Assembly: GCA_009776565.1 (NCBI GenBank)
Contig: WRNQ01000017.1
Coordinates: 16 to 18,060 of the forward strand
Direction: 5' to 3'
From: Synergistaceae bacterium
GTDB lineage: Bacteria > Synergistota > Synergistia > Synergistales > Aminobacteriaceae
Length of the DNA: 18,045 bases
This document shows, one piece after another, positions 12,661-18,045 of this stretch (its first letter is position 1; each line of letters starts with the position of its first letter). The translations under genes were made by a program, and so were the position numbers. The notes below the pieces were generated by a model. It had not been told where the DNA came from. It made no database searches and saw only the letters and a program-made list of their open reading frames with translations.

Positions 12661-14067
12661 ATGACAAAGTTAACTTCAAAAAAAGGAAATCGTATGTTTA
12701 AGCTCGTAACAAGTATCGCATTAATTATGGCCCTTTGGGTTACCATGGCGTTGCCGGCGACGGCGGCTGTGTACTCTGAGGGAACGGACTCAGAAAACCC
12801 CGCAAAAGCGGCAGTCACCAAATTGTTTAAGTTACCGGTAAATACGACTACCCCCGAATCAAAATTCGTCTTTACATTCGCTAAAGTCGGTATGCTCGAA
12901 GGCGTTGGCGTAGACGAGAGCGCAGATTTGAAAGACAAAATGCCCTCGATTCAAGACCTGAACATCAACTATGACCCCGGTGAGAGACCTACCGGAACCG
13001 ACGGAATGACCTATTTAGACGGCGATACGTATACACTGGTGAAGCAGTCGGATGATTTCATCAAAAATCTGACGCCCGCTGGTTGGGGAAATGGAGAAGG
13101 CGTCTACGTATACAAATTATATGAAAATTCTACTCCCGGCAACAGCGAAATTAAGATCACTGACGACGAAAACGAATGGGACGTTTACTCGGAAGCTGAG
13201 TACGACGTCGAGATATGGGTAGAAAAGGATGATAAAGGTATTCTCTTCGTGAGATATGTCAGTGTGAAAATTGTAACGGAAAAAACGGACGAATACTATA
13301 CTATAAAAGGTAAACCGGGTGACGGGAAAGTGGATCCGACGCCGGACGGCCAAGGCGAGAACGAACTTATAGATAGGTTAATCGAAGAAGACTTCTCTCA
13401 GGTATTCTTCACCAATAAATATTGGAAGAATGATGGCGGCGGTCCCACAGACACCAAAAACACATCGCTTGAAATCATCAAGAAGATCAAAGGCGCCGGC
13501 GCCGTAAAGACTACGCGCTTCGAATTCGATGTAACAGTTATACAGCCCAGCATCATACCGGACACACTGCAATACAGGGCAGTCATACTCGACAAGGATG
13601 GCGCTAATGTAACCAGCACAGACCACTACTCTACTATCAGTAATGACACATACGGTGACTACATCAAGTTCACCTCGAATTCTGAGCTTAAAATCAAACT
13701 GACTGACGAAGAAAGGCTGTCATTCTTAGACCTGACAGTTGGCGCCACCGTAAAGGTAAATGAAGCTGCCTCTAATGATTACATCCCGTCGTACTTGAAC
13801 ACATTTCCCTCAGATGCAGAAAAGGAGTATAAAGGAGAAGTTAAGAAGGAGCTTGGATTCCCCAGCGCTGACGACCCGGGCCTGCACTACATCCGTGAAG
13901 GCGCAAACGTAAATTACTCCAACTTCACGAATACCCGCTCAGGAGCAACTCCCACGGGCGTTAGCGTAGACGACCTGCCGTACCTGGCTCTGATTGGACT
14001 GACCCTGGCAAGCCTTGGCTTATACCTCTCGGTTAAGTTCCGCAAGAAGGTAACAAACAACGCATAA
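12661..14067 (+). CDS. Pilin-like surface protein 1 with two isopeptide domains
   Basis: The product is 468 residues from ATG 12661, which sits 10 bases after AAAGGA; a GTG at 12652 is too close to that site. The signal peptide is residues 1-36 (core LVTSIALIMALWVTMALPATAA). The N-terminal domain (about 40-255) runs from AAVTKLFKLP to FFTNKY, and the second (about 267-425) from SLEIIKKIKG to NFTNTR. These are the Lys and Asn ends of Spy0128/DUF7601 isopeptide-linked beta-sandwiches. The C-terminus has TPTGV, an 18-residue hydrophobic helix and KFRKK, a cell-wall sorting signal, but the motif lacks the LPXTG or SPXTG spacing. It should be exported, cross-linked internally and anchored by a sortase, most likely the one encoded next. 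No YPKN-type pilin Lys motif was seen, so polymerisation is unproven. Confidence 0.88.
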   Translation: MTKLTSKKGNRMFKLVTSIALIMALWVTMALPATAAVYSEGTDSENPAKAAVTKLFKLPVNTTTPESKFVFTFAKVGMLEGVGVDESADLKDKMPSIQDLNINYDPGERPTGTDGMTYLDGDTYTLVKQSDDFIKNLTPAGWGNGEGVYVYKLYENSTPGNSEIKITDDENEWDVYSEAEYDVEIWVEKDDKGILFVRYVSVKIVTEKTDEYYTIKGKPGDGKVDPTPDGQGENELIDRLIEEDFSQVFFTNKYWKNDGGGPTDTKNTSLEIIKKIKGAGAVKTTRFEFDVTVIQPSIIPDTLQYRAVILDKDGANVTSTDHYSTISNDTYGDYIKFTSNSELKIKLTDEERLSFLDLTVGATVKVNEAASNDYIPSYLNTFPSDAEKEYKGEVKKELGFPSADDPGLHYIREGANVNYSNFTNTRSGATPTGVSVDDLPYLALIGLTLASLGLYLSVKFRKKVTNNA

Positions 14068-14105
14068 CAAATAGTAGCTAATAATAAATAGTAGCTTTTG
14101 AAGAG

Positions 14106-14151
14106 CAGGGGCAGTTGAGTAACGACAGATGCGACGACTTGACTGCCCCTG
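14106..14151. terminator. Strong intercistronic stem-loop
   Basis: CAGGGGCAGT (14106-14115) pairs perfectly with ACTGCCCCTG (14142-14151). Five more pairs including wobbles are possible inside, leaving a 16-base loop. It is followed on the plus strand by seven A, not T, so it would not terminate plus-strand transcripts cleanly. It more likely stabilises the upstream pilin mRNA against 3' decay, giving more pilin than sortase, or terminates minus-strand transcripts. Confidence 0.6.
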
Positions 14152-14215
14152 AAAAAAAGGACGACAGACAAAATAAGGGAAAAAGCTAAATAAAACAGAA
14201 GGGAGGTCCACAGGC

Positions 14216-15352
14216 ATGAAGGCAAACGAGATAGGCAGAAAGACGATCAGGTTCAGTAACAGCACAATTAATCTTATTCTGGTTACAATCATCATTTTAC
14301 TGGCGGCATACGCCGGATACGCCCTGTGGGACTCAAACCAGATATACGACGCGGCGGACAGATCAAACTACGCGGTGTATAAACCAACAGCGGCGGATGG
14401 CGGAAAGTCGTTTAAGGAATTGCAGGCCATCAATGATGAAGTGTTCGCCTGGCTCACAGTGTACGGAACGAGTATTGACTACCCCGTCACACAGGGCCCC
14501 GACAACATGAGATACGTGAATACAAACGCAGAGGGCCAGTATTCCCTGTCAGGGGCAATCTTCCTGGACTGGGGCAACAGCAACGATTTCAGCGACTTCA
14601 ACAGTATCCTGTACGGCCACCATATGGCAAGACGGGTAATGTTCGGGGAGATAGGCGAATTCTCAGACAGAAATAAGTTCGATGCTCACAGGTTTGGGAA
14701 CTTATACTTCAATGGGCGAGACCACGGAATCGAATTCTTCGCGTTTGTTCACGCGGACGCCTACGACACCGATGTGTTTACGGCAAACGTAGGAGACGAT
14801 AGCCGACAAGCGTATCTTGACGGATTACTTGAAAAAGCGAAGTACACCAGGGATATAGGCGTAAGCATAAATGACAGGATTGTCCTGCTGAGCACATGTT
14901 CATCCGACTCAACAAACGGACGGGACATCCTCGTCGGAAGAATCACCGACAAGACACATGAGGGCTTTGACTTTGAAATGGAATCAAATGTTGGTTACGC
15001 TAATCCGAATTTAAGCGGCTTGGATTGCTATGTTGATGAAATCCCCCTGTTATTGTTACTGTTGATATTCACGCTGACGGCGCTGCTGGTTGTGAGGATT
15101 TATAAAATCTCTCATAGAAGGAAGCGCAGTGATAATCTCGGTGATAATCTCAGTGATAATCTCAGTGACGCTAACATTGACGCTCACAGCGATAATCTCG
15201 GTGATAGTCTCGGTGATAATCTCGGTGACGCTAACATTGACGCTCACAGCGATAATCTCAATGACAATCTCAACAGTGACGCTAACAACGATAATCTCAA
15301 TGATAATCTCAACAATGACGCAAACTGTGACACTCACACTGATTCACAGTGA
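14216..15352 (+). CDS. Class B sortase 1 with C-terminal membrane helix and Asp-Asn repeat tail
   Basis: The product is 378 residues with a GGGAGG ribosome site. Helix 1 is about 18-38. The sortase domain (about 65-245) has catalytic H135 (LYGHHM), C228 (LLSTCSSD) and R236 (NGRDILVG), with the class B layout including the long segment between His and Cys. A second hydrophobic helix (277-296) and RRKR then place residues 306-378 in the cytoplasm. This tail is built from DNLG/DNLS units and a 20-residue repeat ending DANIDAHS. The catalytic triad is complete, so it should be an active transpeptidase. It directly follows pilin-like gene 1, whose TPTG sorting signal is its likely substrate. A C-terminal helix is usual in class C pilus polymerases and unusual in class B. 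Confidence 0.9.
   Translation: MKANEIGRKTIRFSNSTINLILVTIIILLAAYAGYALWDSNQIYDAADRSNYAVYKPTAADGGKSFKELQAINDEVFAWLTVYGTSIDYPVTQGPDNMRYVNTNAEGQYSLSGAIFLDWGNSNDFSDFNSILYGHHMARRVMFGEIGEFSDRNKFDAHRFGNLYFNGRDHGIEFFAFVHADAYDTDVFTANVGDDSRQAYLDGLLEKAKYTRDIGVSINDRIVLLSTCSSDSTNGRDILVGRITDKTHEGFDFEMESNVGYANPNLSGLDCYVDEIPLLLLLLIFTLTALLVVRIYKISHRRKRSDNLGDNLSDNLSDANIDAHSDNLGDSLGDNLGDANIDAHSDNLNDNLNSDANNDNLNDNLNNDANCDTHTDSQ
15131..15345. repeat. 12-bp and 60-bp nested repeats encoding the sortase tail
   Basis: GATAATCTCRGT units (12 bp, DNLG/S) are arranged in two 60-bp blocks that both end with the code for DANIDAHS (15131-15250), then shorter 36-39-bp blocks (DNLNDNLN-type). All periods are multiples of three, keeping the frame. 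Confidence 0.9.
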
Positions 15353-15445
15353 CGCATATTGACTCACAGTGACACTCACACTGATTCACAGTAATGCATA
15401 TTGATTCACAGTGACACTCATAGTGATTCACAGTGACAATCGCAA
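15341..15445. repeat. Five TCACAGTGA-type repeats at 20-22-bp spacing
   Basis: GAYTCACAGTRA begins at 15341, 15361, 15383, 15403 and 15425. Spacings of 20, 22, 20 and 22 make a 42-bp double unit. Four of five contain the perfect inverted repeat TCAC-A-GTGA. The first copy includes the stop codon of sortase 1, and the rest fill the gap before pilin-like gene 2. Later units remain in frame with the sortase and each would end in a stop (DSQ-stop). Confidence 0.88.
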
Positions 15446-15496
15446 TGATGAAAGAACACACAAAAATAAATTTTAACGGAAGGAGGGCGGATGCAT

Positions 15497-16837
15497 ATGA
15501 ACAGGATATTAACAATGAGAAGTAAAAGGATTTTGTGTACGGCAATGGCAGTTCTAATGATGATGATGATTTCGGCGCCTGTGACCGTACACGCAACTGC
15601 TCCGGCGACCGGAAGTCCGGTTTACCTCACGATTAATCAAGTCTTCTCCGCTACTTCATCTCCGGCGAATAATACATTTACCTACAGGTTAAGCTCACTC
15701 AACCCGGACAACCCGAATAACCCGGCGCTTCCGGGAGGTGCGACCGAAGGATATACATTTACGATCGCCGGGAATGAAAGCACAACTATTGGCCCAATAG
15801 ATTTCAGAGTTCCGGATGTCTATCGTTACGAGATAATTCAAGTGATAGATGAGGAAAAACCGGGCTATATATATGACTGGCGGGCTTACACGATCGTGAT
15901 TCATGTGGATGCGTCGTATAACGCAACTATTATCGTATATAACGAAAATAACATAAAGGAAGAGCAAATCGTATTTGTGAATGGCTATAGTGTTTTACCA
16001 AGCGATCCGAATCTCATGATGGATCCTCCGGTTATGAAGACTGTATCAGGAAACCCGAGCTATGATAGTGATTTCGCATTCAAACTGGTAGCGCAGGACG
16101 CTTCATATCCAATGCCGTCCGGCAGCTCTGAAGGCGAAAAGATGATTTACGTCAAAGGCTCAGGACAAGCCGTGTTCGGGACCTGGAGCTATGATAAAGA
16201 GGGAATATACTATTACTATGTTTATGAAGTAAACTCGGCGCTAAGCGGGTATACATATGATACGACTGTGTACTCGATTACGGATAATGTTAAGGAGGAA
16301 AACGGTCAACTTGTTGTAACAAGGGTAGTGTCGAATGAAATAAATAAATCGGTTTCGTCTATGATTTTTAATAATAGATATAAAACGGGCGGCGGCACGA
16401 TCAACCCGCCGGTAACAACCACTACTCCAAAAATAACAGAGACGCCGTCTCCAACCCCCACGCCAACACCCACCGAGACTCCGACCAGAACGGGTTCGCC
16501 CGGCCGGTCAACGCCCAGGCCCTCCAGAGGGCCCGGTCAAATAGACCCTACTGAACCAGCCGATTTGGGTGAAAGGGATGACGACAATGTAGTCGTTGAG
16601 AACAACGATATCGATCTTGAAAACGGAGGCGTGCCTATTGGAAACACCAACATAGACTCCAATGACGACGATCCGCCGCGGGGCGGCATAAATCTTGGGA
16701 TACGTTCGCCAAGAACCGGGGATGACAGCAACACTAATTCACATATTATTATGCTCGTCGCAGGCGGCCTGTTGGCATTTGGATCGGCAATGTATCTGTT
16801 TGTTGGCGAAAGACGAAGAAGAAGGGCAGGTGAGTAA
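15497..16837 (+). CDS. Pilin-like surface protein 2 with SPRTG sorting signal
   Basis: The product is 446 residues from ATG 15497, 10 bases after AGGAGG; ATG 15491 is the alternative and the numbering used here. The signal peptide ends near HATA (35). Domain 1 is about 42-168 and domain 2 about 178-298, both Spy0128-like. Domain 2 has the full isopeptide set: K183, E246 and N294/N295. Domain 1 has E114 and N164 but N/Q (49-50) where Lys is expected. A Pro/Thr-rich linker (about 304-355), an acidic Asp/Asn-rich segment, SPRTG (406-410), a hydrophobic helix and RRRRR follow. SPRTG fits the (S/P)PXTG motif known for the class B sortase of Clostridioides difficile. The stop is two bases before the next sortase gene, its likely anchor enzyme. 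Confidence 0.9.
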   Translation: MNRILTMRSKRILCTAMAVLMMMMISAPVTVHATAPATGSPVYLTINQVFSATSSPANNTFTYRLSSLNPDNPNNPALPGGATEGYTFTIAGNESTTIGPIDFRVPDVYRYEIIQVIDEEKPGYIYDWRAYTIVIHVDASYNATIIVYNENNIKEEQIVFVNGYSVLPSDPNLMMDPPVMKTVSGNPSYDSDFAFKLVAQDASYPMPSGSSEGEKMIYVKGSGQAVFGTWSYDKEGIYYYYVYEVNSALSGYTYDTTVYSITDNVKEENGQLVVTRVVSNEINKSVSSMIFNNRYKTGGGTINPPVTTTTPKITETPSPTPTPTPTETPTRTGSPGRSTPRPSRGPGQIDPTEPADLGERDDDNVVVENNDIDLENGGVPIGNTNIDSNDDDPPRGGINLGIRSPRTGDDSNTNSHIIMLVAGGLLAFGSAMYLFVGERRRRRAGE

Positions 16838-16839
16838 TT

Positions 16840-17772
16840 ATGAAGAAGAGCGGATTAAAGATTATTGGATTCAGGGTTATGGCGCTTATTGGAATGCTCC
16901 TGGGCGCAGGAGTGATGGCGTATGCGGGAGCTCAACTGGCGGAAACGCAGCAGATTTATCAGGAGGGCAACATGGCTTATGAGAATTTGCGCAATCTGAT
17001 AAAAGGCGACGAGGGGATTTATGTGCCGGGTATTCAAGAAGGACTGACATCCGGCGCCTCCTCCAACGCCTCAGCCACCGACGCATCAGCCTCCTCCCTG
17101 CCGACGTTTGGAAACACGCCGTCAAATGCGGATTACCCACAAGACGGCGCGGAATACCTTAAAGCATCGATGGAAGATAACGCAGACAACGAAGATACGC
17201 GAGTTTACGTTCCAAAATTGAATATCAATTTTGAGAAGCTGAAGGTTGTGAACAGAGACACGGCTGCATGGTTGTATAGCCCGGATACTGTAATTGATTA
17301 TCCGCTGATGAGGGCAGACGACTATAATTACTATCTAAACCATTTGCCGGATGGGACAAGAAACGCGAACGGATCGCTGTTTATCGATTACAACTCAGCC
17401 TCAGATTTCAGCGGTCAATTGACGGTTATCTACGGGCACAATATGAAGTCCGGCAGTATGTTCGGCGGTTTGAAGGGGTACAAAAGCCAGAGCTATTTTG
17501 AAAAGAACCCCTATATGTATCTGTACACAGAGAATTCGAATTACCGGATAGATCTTCTTTACGGCGCCCTGATCGACGCCGGAAAGTGGAGAGAGCAGGC
17601 GTTCATGTTCGAGGAGAACGCCAAGTCGCTTCTGTCATACGCTGCGCAAAACACCACCTTCACCAGCAGCGTAGAATATCGGGAAGGCGATAAGATAGTC
17701 GTGTTGTCTACCTGTTCGTATGAGTTTGACGACGCGCGCTATGTGGTGATAGGGATACTCCGAAACGGCTAA
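16840..17772 (+). CDS. Class B sortase 2
   Basis: The product is 310 residues, starting two bases after the pilin 2 stop, so probably translationally coupled; AGGTGAG overlaps the end of the pilin gene. A single N-terminal anchor (about 8-31) precedes a Ser/Ala/Asn-rich extracellular stalk (65-120) with no counterpart in sortase 1. The class B catalytic domain (about 120-310) has H200 (VIYGHNM), C292 (VLSTCSYEFDDARYV) and R300. The triad is complete and the LSTCxYEF-x-x-AR spacing is canonical for SrtB. Its partner is most likely the SPRTG protein encoded just before it, either fixing the fibre to peptidoglycan or linking subunits. Confidence 0.92.
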   Translation: MKKSGLKIIGFRVMALIGMLLGAGVMAYAGAQLAETQQIYQEGNMAYENLRNLIKGDEGIYVPGIQEGLTSGASSNASATDASASSLPTFGNTPSNADYPQDGAEYLKASMEDNADNEDTRVYVPKLNINFEKLKVVNRDTAAWLYSPDTVIDYPLMRADDYNYYLNHLPDGTRNANGSLFIDYNSASDFSGQLTVIYGHNMKSGSMFGGLKGYKSQSYFEKNPYMYLYTENSNYRIDLLYGALIDAGKWREQAFMFEENAKSLLSYAAQNTTFTSSVEYREGDKIVVLSTCSYEFDDARYVVIGILRNG

Positions 17773-17776
17773 TTTT

Positions 17777-17868
17777 ATGCGAAAGCCGGCTTTTGAGCCC
17801 TCATTGGGCTGGATGCGAAAGCCGGCTTTTGAGCTCATTAGATTAAATACGAAAGCCGACTTTTGAGC
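17777..17868. repeat. Three copies of a repeat containing AAAGCCGGCTTT
   Basis: ATGCGAAAGCCGGCTTTTGA starts at 17777 and 17813. A diverged copy (ATACGAAAGCCGACTTTTGA) starts at 17847. Spacing is 36 and 34 bp. The first two hold a perfect 12-bp palindrome, so each can form a small hairpin followed by TTTTG. They follow the last gene of the locus. Confidence 0.9.
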
Positions 17869-17883
17869 GGCGCCGCGTTTAGA

Positions 17884-17930
17884 GAAAAATACCTGACAAA
17901 AAATTCAATTGTGGCGGGTATTTTTCTATT
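17884..17930 (+). terminator. Probable terminator of the sortase locus
   Basis: GAAAAATACC (17884-17893) and GGTATTTTTC (17917-17926) form a perfect 10-bp stem, mostly A-T, with T-rich sequence at the descending arm. The position, 110 bp after the last gene, suits the end of the operon. The symmetric A/T arms may let it work in both directions. Confidence 0.6.
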
Positions 17931-17944
17931 TGCCATTTTTTTAT

Positions 17945-18002
17945 ATTATACTAGCGAACGAAAACATTTTCAAAAATTGTGTTTTTCGCTCGCAAGTATA
18001 AT
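17945..18002. repeat. Long imperfect inverted repeat
   Basis: ATTATACT (17945-17952) pairs with AGTATAAT (17995-18002). Inward, GCGA/TCGC-like and CGAAAA/TTTTCG arms pair with single mismatches, about 18 pairs in all around an A/T loop. It could be a second terminator, the operator of a gene beyond the edge, or a small MITE. Confidence 0.6.
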
Positions 18003-18045
18003 TTCATGCACAAGCCGCCGTATCTGTAGTTTGTCGCTACGCGAC

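Noticed and set aside
12543..12938. 131-codon minus-strand Phe-rich frame
   Set aside because: It is the complement of the A-rich leader and pilin signal peptide; the Phe/Leu runs come from poly-A DNA.
15056..15362. Frames in both directions through the sortase tail repeats
   Set aside because: Ile/Val/Ser-only translations are shadows of the in-frame DNL repeat.

Overview
The window looks like a Firmicutes (Clostridia-type) chromosome segment. Supporting signs are strong AGGAGG-type ribosome binding sites, sortase-anchored surface proteins with Spy0128-like isopeptide domains, a SipW-type signal peptidase, a DivIVA-like protein and a RelB/DinJ antitoxin. No rRNA, tRNA or CRISPR array was seen. 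The species cannot be named from the sequence.

Layout. Positions 1-1133 are on the minus strand. They hold the N-terminus of a secreted protein running off the left edge, a RelB/DinJ-type antitoxin, and a truncated YoeB/Txe toxin remnant whose C-terminus has been replaced by 10-bp tandem repeats. A five-helix membrane protein of unknown function follows on the plus strand (1338-2138). An insertion sequence with an IS4-superfamily DDE transposase then lies on the minus strand (about 2491-4368). Next is a translationally coupled pair: a short CobW/COG0523 metallochaperone GTPase and a histidine-rich protein (4465-5713). A GC-rich, hairpin-packed repeat element (5731-5909) separates the pair from a 892-residue MalT-like LuxR regulator (5974-8652).

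From 8934 to 17772 all genes are on the plus strand and form what looks like a surface-fibre (pilus-like) locus: DivIVA-like coiled-coil protein, SipW-type signal peptidase, small ribbon-helix-helix protein, second signal peptidase with Arg at the catalytic-Lys position, pilin-like protein 1, class B sortase 1, pilin-like protein 2, class B sortase 2. The likely logic is Sec export of two isopeptide-stabilised surface proteins, trimming by dedicated signal peptidases, and covalent attachment by two class B sortases, with one sortase directly after each substrate. The upstream MalT-like protein is the obvious candidate activator.

The main unexpected signals are four. (1) A near-identical 20-bp element containing the palindrome ACCCTTTWGGGT sits 36-37 bp ahead of TAGAMT -10 boxes before both the DivIVA-like gene and pilin-like gene 1, which suggests a shared activator-dependent promoter. 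(2) A slippery A_AAA_AAA_G lies at the end of the DivIVA-like gene, with a 110-codon open -1 frame encoding an Asp-Thr repeat tail. (3) Sortase 1 carries a C-terminal Asp-Asn-Leu repeat tail predicted to be cytoplasmic. (4) Tandem repeats are unusually abundant, several with about 10, 11 or 21 bp periods, placed at gene boundaries.
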